Source of the DNA: JBIOJM01 sp044450785
Lineage (GTDB): Bacteria > Planctomycetota > Planctomycetia > Isosphaerales > Isosphaeraceae
NCBI GenBank assembly: GCA_044450785.1
Contig: JBIOJM010000138.1
Span: 1-23,917, forward strand
Direction of reading: 5' to 3'
DNA: 23,917 nt
Shown: one piece after another, positions 7,832 through 15,817 of the stretch
Numbering within the stretch: the stretch's first letter is position 1
Layout of the letters: each line of letters opens with the position of its first letter
The notes under the pieces: model-generated
Database searches by the model: none
What the model was told of the DNA's origin: nothing
The model's input: the letters and a program-made list of their open reading frames with translations, nothing else
Position numbers and translations under genes: made by a program

Positions 7832-7950
7832 GCGGGGTCGGGAGACCCGCGCCGAGCGCGAGTACGGACGGCGGGGTCGGGAGACCCGCGCCGAGCGCCG
7901 GGTCGGGAGACCCGCGCCGAGCGCGCGGTCCTGAGACCCGCGCCGAGCGC
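7832..7950. repeat. Four-copy tandem hairpin repeat (26-28 bp units)
   Basis: The core GTCGGGAGACCCGCGCCGAG recurs at 7832-7859, 7871-7898 and 7899-7924, with a diverged copy at 7925-7950. Each unit contains two small palindromes: GGGTC-GGGA-GACCC and GCGC-CGA-GCGC. The fourth copy reads GGTC-CTGA-GACC and keeps a 4-bp stem. Copies 1 and 2 are separated by 11 bases; the others are directly adjacent. The array lies between the end of the GNAT gene and the start of the next gene on the same strand. From memory, similar GC-rich units occur in other Isosphaera-group genomes, where they generate spurious reading frames. Confidence 0.85.
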
Positions 7951-7975
7951 ATGGCCGCCGGTGCCCGCTCGGTCA

Positions 7976-8845
7976 TTATAGTCGCTCGAGCAAGTAAAAG
8001 CCTCGCCGGTGCCCGGACGCGTCGTCCCGGATGAACTGGACCGCGCGGTACGAGCCTTCGAATGCGAGCCGAAAGGCATGGCCGACGGCCATGCGCCATC
8101 GCTCGGCCAAGGCGGGCTGTTCGAGCCGCAACCCCGAGATGTCGGTCGGGATCTCGAGCAGGAGGCGGGGTCCATCGAGCGAGCCCGGGGCCCTGACGGC
8201 GAGCGGCACGAGCGTGCCGCCGCCGGGCCCTTCGCCCGCGCCCACTTCGGTTTCGATCAGACGCGGCAGGCTTGCGGCGGACGCGGAGGAAATCACGGCA
8301 GGGGGCGCGGCGGTCGTGCTCCACTCGGCGATGAGACGGTCAGTGGGAACACCGGCGTTCAGCCGGTCCGCGCGCTCGCCGTACATGTTCGCGACGTATC
8401 GGCCCGACGTCGCACCGAGACGGGCGAGGTTGAAGTGCGCATTGCGCGCCTGGAGCGGGTCGAACGCCCAGGCAATGAGGTCGATTCCCGCCGCGCGGGC
8501 AATCTCGCGCTGGAGCAGCTTGATCTGGTAGCCCAGGCCCCGGGATTGATACGACGGGACCACGCCCGTGAGCTGTGAATAAAGGCAGAGGCGGCCTTCG
8601 ATCTTTCCCAGGAAAGCAAACGACGTCGCGACGGCCTCGCCGCTCGGCAGGAATGCACCCAGAACCAGCCCGCCGTGCAGATTGGCGCCGACCATCGTCG
8701 CCACCGGGATCACGTAACCGTCCTCGTCGATCCCCCAGGCATGCCGTTGAGCGTCCTGGCACGCACGATAGTCGGCAGCCGTCTCGGCGCGACGGATTGT
8801 GATTTCGCCATCGAATTCGCGATTCAGGCCGGTGTTCGTCATCAT
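7976..8845 (-). CDS. GNAT N-acyltransferase (COG3375-like), probable D-amino-acid N-succinyltransferase
   Basis: This 289-residue protein has a GNAT fold in its N-terminal half: IRRAETAADYRACQDAQRHAW, then a strand-rich core, then the acyl-CoA pyrophosphate loop VVPSYQSRGLGYQIK (Q-S-R-G-L-G), followed by DPLQARNAHFNLARLGA. This arrangement matches the COG3375 acyltransferases found beside enolase-superfamily racemases. In Geobacillus kaustophilus, a GNAT succinyltransferase works with an N-succinylamino acid racemase and an M20 desuccinylase to turn D- into L-amino acids (Sakai et al. 2006). The gene order here suggests the same role; the acyl donor and substrate are inferred. The start ATG overlaps the TGA of the M20 gene (ATGA), so it is translationally coupled as the last gene of the operon. 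ATG-ATG leaves a one-residue ambiguity. Confidence 0.8.
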   Translation of the reverse strand: MMTNTGLNREFDGEITIRRAETAADYRACQDAQRHAWGIDEDGYVIPVATMVGANLHGGLVLGAFLPSGEAVATSFAFLGKIEGRLCLYSQLTGVVPSYQSRGLGYQIKLLQREIARAAGIDLIAWAFDPLQARNAHFNLARLGATSGRYVANMYGERADRLNAGVPTDRLIAEWSTTAAPPAVISSASAASLPRLIETEVGAGEGPGGGTLVPLAVRAPGSLDGPRLLLEIPTDISGLRLEQPALAERWRMAVGHAFRLAFEGSYRAVQFIRDDASGHRRGFYLLERL

Positions 8846-9987
8846 TCCATCTGCAAGTCAAGCAGCAAGGCAGCCAGCAGTGCGAAGCGCTCATGTAACG
8901 ACTCGATCACGATATGCTCATCGTCGGCATGGGCACCGCCGCCCCGCGCGCCCAGGCCGTCGAGGGTCGGGACGCCCAGGGCCGCGGTGAAGTTGCCGTC
9001 GCTCCCCCCGCCGGTCGATCCCTCGGTCAGCTTCAGGCCCAGACTCCAGGCGAGCTGGCGGGCTTGCTCGAAAAGGGCCGCGATGGCTGGAGTTCGCTCC
9101 ATCGGCGGCCTTGTGAAAGACCCGGTCACCGTGAGGGACACGTCCGCTGTGACCGGGCGCAACGCATGCAGCGCATCGTGGATCCGAGCTTCTTCCGCCT
9201 TGGACGCGACCCGGACGTCGATCTCGGCCCAGGCCCGCGCCGGCACCACGTTGGCGGTTGTGCCCCCCTGGATCACTCCGACGTTGATCGTAGTCCCGGC
9301 CGCATCATCCTGCAAATTCTCGAGCCGAAGGACCTGGTAGGCGAGCTCCACGATCGCACTCCGACCGTCCCTGGGAGCCACGCCGGAATGGGCGGCCTTG
9401 CCTTCGACCTCGAGCCGGAAGCGGCCAACCCCTTTTCGCGAGGTTTTGAGCCCGCCATCGGCCAGCGCCGGCTCGAGCACCAAGACATAGGCACATTCGC
9501 GCGCCAGCTTCTCGATCAGACCGCGCGAAGTGGGGCTGCCGATCTCCTCATCCGAGGTGAAAAGCACCCAGATCGGCCGCGGCAGGACGTACTCGTGTTT
9601 CTTGAGAAACTCCATGACAGCCAAGACCACGACCAGGCCGGCCTTCATGTCGAAGACGCCCGGGCCGAACGCCCGGCCGTCCTCGTCGACACGGAATGGC
9701 ATCCGTTCCAATGCCCCCCGGGGCCAGACCGTATCGAAGTGGCCCAGCACGAGGGCCGGGCCCAGCCCGGTTCCTCCAGCGAACCGACCGAGGACGTGGT
9801 CGCCTCCCTGGGAATTGGGGATGATCTCGACGGAGGCTCCCAGGTGACGTAATCGGTCCGCCAGCAGCGTGCCCAATGTGTCGAGCGCTGGCTTGTCGCG
9901 GCTGGGCGACTCGAGCCGGACAAGCTCCGACAGGCAACTCATCATTTCGAGCTGCACACTTCCAAGACGATGGGGTTCAAATACCAT
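8842..9987 (-). CDS. M20 family metallopeptidase, probable N-acyl-L-amino-acid hydrolase (desuccinylase)
   Basis: The start at 9987 (MVFEPHRLG) is set by a perfect AAGGAGG site just upstream; a long in-frame extension to 10296 runs antisense-like through the previous gene and is rejected. At 381 residues it matches M20A hydrolases. The di-zinc and catalytic residues are all visible: GHFDTV (H83, D85), VFDMKAG (D113), TSDEEIGS (catalytic E147, ligand E148), LEPA (E172) and AHADDEH (H353). The dimerisation (lid) domain lies around residues 185-295. M20 enzymes cleave acyl-amino-acid bonds in the cytosol. With an NSAR-type racemase 10 bases upstream and a GNAT overlapping downstream, the likely step is release of the free L-amino acid from its N-succinyl form. 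A carboxypeptidase G2-like role is the alternative. Confidence 0.85.
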   Translation of the reverse strand: MVFEPHRLGSVQLEMMSCLSELVRLESPSRDKPALDTLGTLLADRLRHLGASVEIIPNSQGGDHVLGRFAGGTGLGPALVLGHFDTVWPRGALERMPFRVDEDGRAFGPGVFDMKAGLVVVLAVMEFLKKHEYVLPRPIWVLFTSDEEIGSPTSRGLIEKLARECAYVLVLEPALADGGLKTSRKGVGRFRLEVEGKAAHSGVAPRDGRSAIVELAYQVLRLENLQDDAAGTTINVGVIQGGTTANVVPARAWAEIDVRVASKAEEARIHDALHALRPVTADVSLTVTGSFTRPPMERTPAIAALFEQARQLAWSLGLKLTEGSTGGGSDGNFTAALGVPTLDGLGARGGGAHADDEHIVIESLHERFALLAALLLDLQME

Positions 9988-9997
9988 CTGACCTCCT

Positions 9998-11104
9998 TCA
10001 TGCGGAGAGCGAGAGCTCGCGCAGCGTCCGCTCCTTGATACGCTCCTCGACGGCCTCGACGCCCAGGCCCGTGCCTTCGAAAACCGTGATTGCTCCGTCA
10101 TGGGCCAGGATCGGCGGCTCAACGATGTCCTCGGCGTAATACTTGTCGGATCCGGAGATGTCACCTGGGATCGTGAATCCGGGCAAGGAGGCGATCGCCA
10201 CGTTGGCCGCCCGGCCGATCCCGAACTCGTGCATCCCTCCGCACCAGACCGGCACCCCGCGCGCGAAGCACAGGTCGTGGACCCGCTTCGCTTCAAGCAT
10301 GCCTCCCAGGCGACTGACCTTGATGTTGATCACCCGGCAGGCGTCCAGGTCGAGGGCCTTGCGCGCGTCGCCGGCCGAGTGAATGCTTTCATCGAGGCAG
10401 ATCGGCGTCCGGAGGGCAGCCTGGAGCCGGGCGTGATCGATGATGTCGTCATGCGCCAGCGGCTGTTCGATCAAGAGCAGGTCGAAGTCGTCGAGCACCT
10501 TGAGCGTGGGCAGGTCGTCGAGCGTGTACGCCGAGTTGGCGTCGACCTGAAGCGCGATCGTGGGATATCGCTCGCGGACCCGGCGGACCACCTCGACGTC
10601 CCGGCCCGGCTCGATCTTGAGCTTGATCCGGCGGTAGCCCTCTTCCAGGTAACGCGCAATCAGGTCCAGGAGCGGCTCGATCCGGTCCTCGATCCCCAGG
10701 CTGACTCCCGACAGGATCTCGGAACGCGTGCCCCCCAGCAACAACCGCAAGGGCTGGCCCTGGGTGCGTGCCAGGGCGTCCCAACACGCCATCTCCAGCC
10801 CCGCTCGAGCGAAGCGATTTCCCTTGACCAAACGATGGAACCCCACCAGCTCGTCGATGGTCGACCACTCACGCCCCAGAACCAGGGGGGCCAAGAAATC
10901 CCGGAGGATGTGCCAGCAGGTCTCGGTGGTCTCCGGACAGTAGTACGGGTCGGACGGACTGGCGCACTCGCCCCACCCGATCACGCCGCCGGCCACGATC
11001 CGGACCAGGATGTGATCGAGGTGCTCCTTCTTGCTCGAGCTCGTTTGGAACGGCCGGACCAAGGGGAGGCGGACAATCCTGAGGTCGATACGCTCAATCC
11101 GCAT
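9998..11104 (-). CDS. N-succinylamino acid racemase / o-succinylbenzoate synthase family enolase
   Basis: From the ATG at 11104 the protein has 368 residues, the normal length for the NSAR/OSBS branch of the enolase superfamily; the upstream ATG at 11176 would add a repeat-encoded tail. The capping domain is residues 1-about 125. The barrel carries the catalytic pair K161-x-K163 (IKLKI) and K262 (INIKVSR), and the magnesium ligands D188 (QVDAN), E213 (LIEQP) and D238 (CLDES). R265, three residues after K262, corresponds to the arginine linked to racemase activity in Amycolatopsis NSAR. No other menaquinone genes are nearby, while a GNAT and an M20 hydrolase follow. Racemisation of N-succinylamino acids is therefore more likely than menaquinone synthesis. 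It is the first gene of the operon. Confidence 0.85.
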   Translation of the reverse strand: MRIERIDLRIVRLPLVRPFQTSSSKKEHLDHILVRIVAGGVIGWGECASPSDPYYCPETTETCWHILRDFLAPLVLGREWSTIDELVGFHRLVKGNRFARAGLEMACWDALARTQGQPLRLLLGGTRSEILSGVSLGIEDRIEPLLDLIARYLEEGYRRIKLKIEPGRDVEVVRRVRERYPTIALQVDANSAYTLDDLPTLKVLDDFDLLLIEQPLAHDDIIDHARLQAALRTPICLDESIHSAGDARKALDLDACRVINIKVSRLGGMLEAKRVHDLCFARGVPVWCGGMHEFGIGRAANVAIASLPGFTIPGDISGSDKYYAEDIVEPPILAHDGAITVFEGTGLGVEAVEERIKERTLRELSLSA

Positions 11105-11132
11105 GGACTTCCAGCCAGGAGTGGTCAGGGGA

Positions 11133-11203
11133 GAAGGATGAAGGATGAAGGGTGAGTCGTAAAGGGTCTGTCTCATTCATCCTTCATCCTTCATCCTTCA
11201 TCC
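11133..11203. repeat. Heptamer tandem repeat arranged as a long inverted repeat
   Basis: TTCATCC occurs four times in a row at 11176-11203. The complementary GGATGAA occurs twice at 11136-11149, with a degenerate third copy and matching flanks. The two blocks can pair into a stem of roughly 20 bp around a loop of about 20 bases. It lies in the leader of the racemase operon, just upstream of its start. Confidence 0.85.
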
Positions 11204-11233
11204 TTTCAAAAGTGGGATGAGCGCACAATGCGC

Positions 11234-11261
11234 TTGAGATCGGCGCGGCCTATGTTAAACT
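11234..11261 (+). promoter_or_regulatory. Candidate sigma-70 promoter for the MocA/DUF5009 operon
   Basis: TTGAGA (5 of 6 matches to the -35 consensus) is followed after 16 bases by TAAACT (4 of 6 to -10), about 100 bases before the oxidoreductase start codon. A small palindrome, GCGCA-CAA-TGCGC at 11221-11233, sits directly in front and could be an operator. Both are by-eye matches only. Confidence 0.3.
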
Positions 11262-11359
11262 AAGTATGAACGGCATAGCTTTCCTCGTCGTGCTCGACGG
11301 CGAGCCTTGCTTGCGAATCCTGCCTCCCGTACCCTCCTCCCTCTCAAGGAGCCGACATC

Positions 11360-12736
11360 ATGACCGAGCCGAAACCCGGCACAACACGGCGCGCGTTCTT
11401 GGAGAAGACCGGTCTGGCCGCCACGGGGTCCGCCTTGGCGGGCATCGCCATCCCGGCGGTCCACGCGGCTGAGGACAATACAATCAGGGTGGCCCTGGTC
11501 GGCTGCGGCGGGCGGGGCACCGGCGCGGCCGGCAACGCTCTGTCGACCCGCCAGGGCCCGATCAAGCTCGTGGCCATGGCCGATGTGTTCCTTGACCGGC
11601 TCAACGACAGCCTCGACCAGTTGGAGAAGGAGCATCACGACAAGGTCGACGTCATCTGCGAGCACCAGTTCATCGGTTTCGACGCTTACAAGCACGCCAT
11701 CGACGTTCTCAAGCCGGGCGACGTCGTCATCCTGACCACGCCGCCGGCCTTCCGCTGGGTGCACTTCAGCTACGCGATCCAGAAGGGCATTCACACCTTC
11801 ATGGAGAAGCCGCTCACGGTCGACGGGCCCACCACGCGCAAGATGCTGGCGCTGGGCGAGGAGGCGAGGAAGAAGAACCTGAAGGTGGGCGTCGGTCTGA
11901 TGTGCCGGCACTGCGAGGCGCGCCAGGAGTTGTTCAGCCGGATCAAGGACGGTGAGATCGGCGACGCCCTCCTGCTGCGGGCTTACCGCCAGACGGGGCC
12001 CGTCGGCTCGGCCCTGACCGCACCCAAGCCCGCCGGCATCAGCGAGCTGCTCTATCAAATCCAGAAGTTCCATGGGTTCCTCTGGGCCAGCGGCGGCTGC
12101 TTCAGCGACTTCTTGATCCACAACATTGACGAATGCTGCTGGATGAAAGACGCCTGGCCGGTCTCGGCCAAGGGGTCCGGGGCCCGTTGCTATCGGGCCG
12201 ACTACATCGACCAGAACTTCGACACTTACTCGGTGGAGTACACCTTCGGCGACGGCACCAAGCTGTTCTTGGAGGGGCGGAACATCGATGGGTGCAGTCA
12301 GGAGTTCGCCAGCTACATCCACGGCAGCAAAGGCTCGGCGGTCATCTCGTCGAATTCCCATAGCCCGGCCCGGTGCCGCATCTACAAGGGCCAGAAGTTC
12401 ACGCGCAGCGACCTCGTCTGGGCGTTTCCGCAGCCCGAGCCCAACCCTTATCAAGTCGAGTGGGACGACCTGATCCACGCGATCCGCAAGGACAAGCTCT
12501 ATAACGAGGTCAAGCGGGGCGCCGAGGCGAGCCTCGTCACCTCCATGGGCCGAATGGCGGCCCACACCGGGCAGATCGTCACCTTCGATGAGATGCTCAA
12601 CTGCAAGTGCGAGTTCGCGCCGGACGTGGACAAGCTCACCATGAAGAGTCCCGCTCCACTGCAGCTCGATCGCCTCACGAAGCGCTATCCTGCCCCGCAG
12701 CCAGGCATCCTCAAGGACCGGGAGTACCTGGCCTGA
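11360..12736 (+). CDS. Tat-exported Gfo/Idh/MocA family oxidoreductase
   Basis: The start has a good AAGGAG site 10 bases upstream. The 458-residue protein begins with a twin-arginine signal (TRRAFLEKTGLAATGSALAG, RR at 10-11; probable cleavage after VHA at residue 36), so it is exported folded, presumably with its cofactor. A Rossmann NAD(P)-binding domain follows, with VALVGCGGRGTG (48-53). The family's EKP motif is at 149-151 (K150), in FMEKPLTVDGP. The C-terminal alpha/beta domain carries DFLIHNIDECCW and the closing EASLVTSMGRMAAHTGQ helix. Such planctomycete proteins oxidise or reduce sugars and sugar derivatives; the substrate cannot be read from sequence. It is 19 bases upstream of a DUF5009 gene, probably in one transcript. 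Confidence 0.88.
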   Translation: MTEPKPGTTRRAFLEKTGLAATGSALAGIAIPAVHAAEDNTIRVALVGCGGRGTGAAGNALSTRQGPIKLVAMADVFLDRLNDSLDQLEKEHHDKVDVICEHQFIGFDAYKHAIDVLKPGDVVILTTPPAFRWVHFSYAIQKGIHTFMEKPLTVDGPTTRKMLALGEEARKKNLKVGVGLMCRHCEARQELFSRIKDGEIGDALLLRAYRQTGPVGSALTAPKPAGISELLYQIQKFHGFLWASGGCFSDFLIHNIDECCWMKDAWPVSAKGSGARCYRADYIDQNFDTYSVEYTFGDGTKLFLEGRNIDGCSQEFASYIHGSKGSAVISSNSHSPARCRIYKGQKFTRSDLVWAFPQPEPNPYQVEWDDLIHAIRKDKLYNEVKRGAEASLVTSMGRMAAHTGQIVTFDEMLNCKCEFAPDVDKLTMKSPAPLQLDRLTKRYPAPQPGILKDREYLA

Positions 12737-12755
12737 GGGCCCCGGGCCAAGAGGC

Positions 12756-14027
12756 ATGGACATGAGCACCGATCCGGCTCCCGCTTCGCCCCCAGCCTCG
12801 TCCTCTCGAATCGTCTCGATGGATCAGTTCCGCGGCTACACGGTCGCGGGGATGTTCGTGGTCAACTTCGTAGGCGGCCTCGCGGCATTCCCGGAGGTGT
12901 TGAAACACCATAACGGCCATCCGTACTTCAGCTACGCCGACACGATCATGCCGGCGTTCATGTTCGCGGCCGGCTTCTCATACCGGTTGAGTGCCCTTCG
13001 GCGGTTCGCCAAGGTCGGCGCGGCTCGCGCTTATGGCCACTTCCTGGTTCGCAGCCTCGCCTTGGTGCTGATCTCGCTGGTGATGTACGCGGCGGAGGAC
13101 CTGAAGGACATGGACGTCAAGAAATGGTCGCAAATGACACCCGAAGGGGTCTCGAAGTTTGTCGCCATGCTGCTCAAGGCCGACCTGTGGGAGGTGCTGG
13201 CCTTGATCGGTGTCGTCCAGATCTTGCTGTTGCCGGTGATCGCGGCGAGCAGCCGCGTCCGGACCATCGCCTGGATCGGGTGCGCGGCCGTACACCTGGA
13301 GATCTCGTCGTGGTTCAACTTCTTTTTCGTTTACGGCAAGCCGAACTGGATGGACGACCTCTGGGGCCTCTCTGGCAAGTCGGCCTGGGACGGCGGCTTT
13401 TTCGGCGTGCTGGGCTGGGCGGTCCCCATGCTGCTCGGGACCTTGGTCTATGACATCATGGTCAGCCACCCCCCCTGGAGAGCGGCTGGCCGCATCCTGC
13501 TTTATGGCGCTCTCCTCTTGGGATTCGGCTACGCCCTCAATTGCCTGTCGACCTTGTATGACACCGACAAGGGGACGGTTGACTTGATCGGCAAGGACGT
13601 CGCCGGCTCGCCCGTGCTTCCTCCGTTCGAGAACGCGCGGGGACGGTCGCTCGAATCCCTCCTGGCCACTCCTCCCTTCGTCCAGCCGCCGCCGATCGAG
13701 ATCCGGCCGCACAGCTACTGGTCGATGAACAAAAAGGTCGTGAGCCTGCCATTCACCCTTTTCTCCTCGGGGTTCGCACTGGCGCTGTATGCGCTGTTCG
13801 TGTGCTTGTGCGACGTGGGCGGGCTGCGAATCGGGCTTTTCCGCACGCTCGGCCAGAATCCCCTGGCCGCGTACGTCATCCATCATTCCGTCGAGGGGGC
13901 CGTCTTGACGGTCGTGCCCAAGGATTCACCGCTCTGGTACGCATTCCTCGGGCTGGTCGTTTTCTTCGGGGTCAGCTATCTGTTCGTCCGTTATCTGGAG
14001 AAGCACGGTTTTTATCTGAGGCTATGA
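12756..14027 (+). CDS. DUF5009 / HGSNAT-like multi-pass membrane acyltransferase
   Basis: The 423-residue protein has about ten hydrophobic helices and the hallmark N-terminus of the COG4299/DUF5009 family: SMDQFRGYTVAGMFVVNF in helix 1, then a short loop with HHNGHPYFSYADTIMPAFMF leading into helix 2. The animal relative, heparan-alpha-glucosaminide N-acetyltransferase, moves an acetyl group from cytosolic acetyl-CoA across the membrane onto glucosamine ends, using a loop histidine. The histidines before ADTIMP are candidates here. The gap to the upstream oxidoreductase is 19 bases, with an AAGAGG site; the start could also be the Met two codons on. The pairing suggests a shared carbohydrate pathway at the membrane, which is an inference. 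It converges with the DUF1559 gene, leaving only 12 bases between stops. Confidence 0.8.
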   Translation: MDMSTDPAPASPPASSSRIVSMDQFRGYTVAGMFVVNFVGGLAAFPEVLKHHNGHPYFSYADTIMPAFMFAAGFSYRLSALRRFAKVGAARAYGHFLVRSLALVLISLVMYAAEDLKDMDVKKWSQMTPEGVSKFVAMLLKADLWEVLALIGVVQILLLPVIAASSRVRTIAWIGCAAVHLEISSWFNFFFVYGKPNWMDDLWGLSGKSAWDGGFFGVLGWAVPMLLGTLVYDIMVSHPPWRAAGRILLYGALLLGFGYALNCLSTLYDTDKGTVDLIGKDVAGSPVLPPFENARGRSLESLLATPPFVQPPPIEIRPHSYWSMNKKVVSLPFTLFSSGFALALYALFVCLCDVGGLRIGLFRTLGQNPLAAYVIHHSVEGAVLTVVPKDSPLWYAFLGLVVFFGVSYLFVRYLEKHGFYLRL

Positions 14028-14039
14028 TCTTTTCGGGCG

Positions 14040-15119
14040 TCAGTATTCATTGCCGCTGATCATCTCGCCGCCGTCCCGAGTCGACAGGGCCTGGTAGATG
14101 CCGTCCTTTCCCGCCGGCACGATCGGAATGCAATTCGCATCGCGCGCAATGGCGAGCGAGTTCCACGAGTTGACCGAGTTCTTGATGAACCTGACCCCAC
14201 CATCGCCGAAGGCGAAGTTGCAGCCACCTGGATGAAAGCTCGAGGCGGACGATCCGATGATCGAGCCACTCACATCGCAAGGAGTCGGTAGGATCGTGCG
14301 ATCGGCACCCGCCAAGTTCATCGGCCAGAAGGTCGACATCGTCCCGTCGCCGAAATCGGAGTCGGCCCACCAGCCTTGAGTGTAATAGGCACAACCGCCG
14401 GTGCCGGTGCAGGGCCCCGGGAAAGACTCGCTGAGCTTTCCATGAGCGCTCTCGCCGAACAAGATGGTGTTGGTGAGGCCGTCGGTGACCGAGGCCAATC
14501 TCACGGGGCCCTGGCTGGGGCTCCGGTTGAACCAGCTTGGTCCTCCCTGGTCGGGGAACATTCCAAGCTCCGCTTGGAGGATGGTCGTATTGTTCGGATA
14601 GTTCGTGAAGGTGCCGACGACGCCCCGATAGCTCGTGAAACTGAACCCGACGGTCGTGCCGTCGAAGGCGGCCTGCTGCTCGAAGACCTTGAGGTTGGTG
14701 ATTCCCACGTCGCTGGGGCACCAAAGGACCGACATGCCGACGGCCGGATACGTACTGTTTCGAAGCTGGTAAGGGCCGAGGTTGATGTTGATCGCGTTGT
14801 ACAGGGGAGCCTGCTCGATAAACGGCAGGAGAGCAGCAAACTGCCCCCAGCCGTCGGCGAACGTCAGGAAGCTGCCGGATGTACTGATGTAGGCCTGATT
14901 GTTCCGACCCATCGGCATGCTGCCCATGGAGCTCTCGTAGTTCATGCAGCCCAGGGCGAGCTGCTTCAGGTTGTTGGTGCACTGCGAGCGCCGCGCCGCC
15001 TCGCGCGCGGCTTGAACCGCCGGCAGCAGCAGGGCGATCAGCACGGCGATGATCGCGATCACGACCAGTAATTCGATCAGGGTGAACCCCCGCGGGTGCG
15101 TTCGCCAATCTTTTCGCAT
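14040..15119 (-). CDS. DUF1559 domain prepilin-like protein
   Basis: The 359-residue protein opens with a type IV pilin/pseudopilin signal: basic leader, then RGFTLIELLVVIAIIAVLI with cleavage expected between G and F and the conserved Glu at +5, then the hydrophobic helix and REAARRSQCTNNLKQ. The rest is DUF1559, and the ending contains the planctomycete H-x9-DG signature (HPGGCNFAFGDG). Export and assembly by a type II secretion/type IV pilus-like system is expected; the structural role is unknown. The start follows AGAGGATC. A small lipoprotein gene lies 74 bases upstream on the same strand, an arrangement repeated at 21.3-22.8 kb. Confidence 0.92.
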   Translation of the reverse strand: MRKDWRTHPRGFTLIELLVVIAIIAVLIALLLPAVQAAREAARRSQCTNNLKQLALGCMNYESSMGSMPMGRNNQAYISTSGSFLTFADGWGQFAALLPFIEQAPLYNAININLGPYQLRNSTYPAVGMSVLWCPSDVGITNLKVFEQQAAFDGTTVGFSFTSYRGVVGTFTNYPNNTTILQAELGMFPDQGGPSWFNRSPSQGPVRLASVTDGLTNTILFGESAHGKLSESFPGPCTGTGGCAYYTQGWWADSDFGDGTMSTFWPMNLAGADRTILPTPCDVSGSIIGSSASSFHPGGCNFAFGDGGVRFIKNSVNSWNSLAIARDANCIPIVPAGKDGIYQALSTRDGGEMISGNEY

Positions 15120-15193
15120 GATCTGATCCTCTGAAAATGTGAATGGATGAGAGACAGATCAAAAGGGTACTCGAATGAACCGACGGAATGCCC

Positions 15194-15445
15194 TTACCGC
15201 GGGGCTTCCTTTGAAAGCTCCTTCTCCCGCTCACGTCGCGAGCTGACCCCCCGGTACACTTTGGACGTCTCCTTGGAAGCCGTTTTGCCGGCCTCTGAAG
15301 CGGCAGGTTGACTCGCCGGACCTCCCTCCGGCGTCGGGAGCACCGTGCCCCCCGAATCGCAACCCGTCGCGGCCATCGCTCCCAGCAAGACTCCGACTCG
15401 CGCCGATCGATGCCATCGTGCGAACAAAGCGTGGATGTGCTTCAT
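15194..15445 (-). CDS. Small lipoprotein paired with DUF1559 gene (83 aa)
   Basis: The product has a basic N-terminus (MKHIHALFARWHRSAR), a hydrophobic segment and a lipobox (LLGAMAATGC, Cys 29), so a diacylated lipoprotein is predicted. The mature 55 residues are short, rich in Pro, Ser, Glu and Lys, and look disordered (ASEAGKTASKETSK), ending in a charged tail REREKELSKEAPR. A GGGAG site precedes the ATG. It lies just upstream of a DUF1559 gene, like the second lipoprotein at 21255, and is probably co-transcribed with it. A role as partner or anchor of the prepilin-like protein is an inference from this repeated pairing. Confidence 0.75.
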   Translation of the reverse strand: MKHIHALFARWHRSARVGVLLGAMAATGCDSGGTVLPTPEGGPASQPAASEAGKTASKETSKVYRGVSSRREREKELSKEAPR

Positions 15446-15817
15446 CTACGAACTGATCTCCCACTCAACGAACATGAACCGTCAATCAGTGCCAAAATGA
15501 GGACCGAACTCGGCCCTTCTTCTCATCCGAGATGCATTTACTATCGCAGGAGCGGTCGAGTTTTTCCAGGAGAGGCTGGAATATCGCTGGTCGGAAACTC
15601 CTCTGATCCGGCCCGGCGACGAGATCGAAAGGGAATCGATCGAACCCGTGAGGGCGGTGGCCGGCCCGGCGCGAGACCGGGGAGCGTCGATCGAGACCGC
15701 GCGGGCCACCCCTCTTAGTTTATGGGTCGGGCAAGGCGCAGACAAGCCGTGGGAGAACTCTTAGCTTGATATCAGCGTCGGGAGGTCGAAACGCGGATCG
15801 AGACGAGAGGTGCACTG
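15446..15817. other. Divergent intergenic region, nothing recognised
   Basis: About 370 bases separate the minus-strand lipoprotein/DUF1559 pair from the plus-strand TPR-FG-GAP gene, so promoters for both must lie here. I see no confident -35/-10 pair, repeat or RNA gene. The only clear signal is the ribosome binding site GAGAGGTG just before 15818. Confidence 0.4.

Noticed and set aside
7832..7950. CRISPR array
   Set aside because: The copies are mostly adjacent with no unique spacers of regular length, and no cas gene is present.
7812..8324. Minus-strand open frames crossing the hairpin repeats (repeated GAGLPTPP-like peptide)
   Set aside because: The peptide repeats are a by-product of the GC-rich tandem repeat and the frame overlaps the GNAT gene.
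9988..10296. N-terminal extension of the M20 hydrolase
   Set aside because: The extension runs through the racemase coding region, has arginine/serine-rich shadow composition, and a perfect AAGGAGG lies before the internal ATG at 9987.
10100..11155. Plus-strand 351-codon frame opposite the racemase gene
   Set aside because: The minus strand carries every enolase catalytic residue; this is its shadow.
11255..12769. Minus-strand 504-codon frame opposite the MocA oxidoreductase
   Set aside because: The plus strand has a Tat signal, Rossmann motif and EKP; the antisense frame has no recognisable domain or ribosome binding site.
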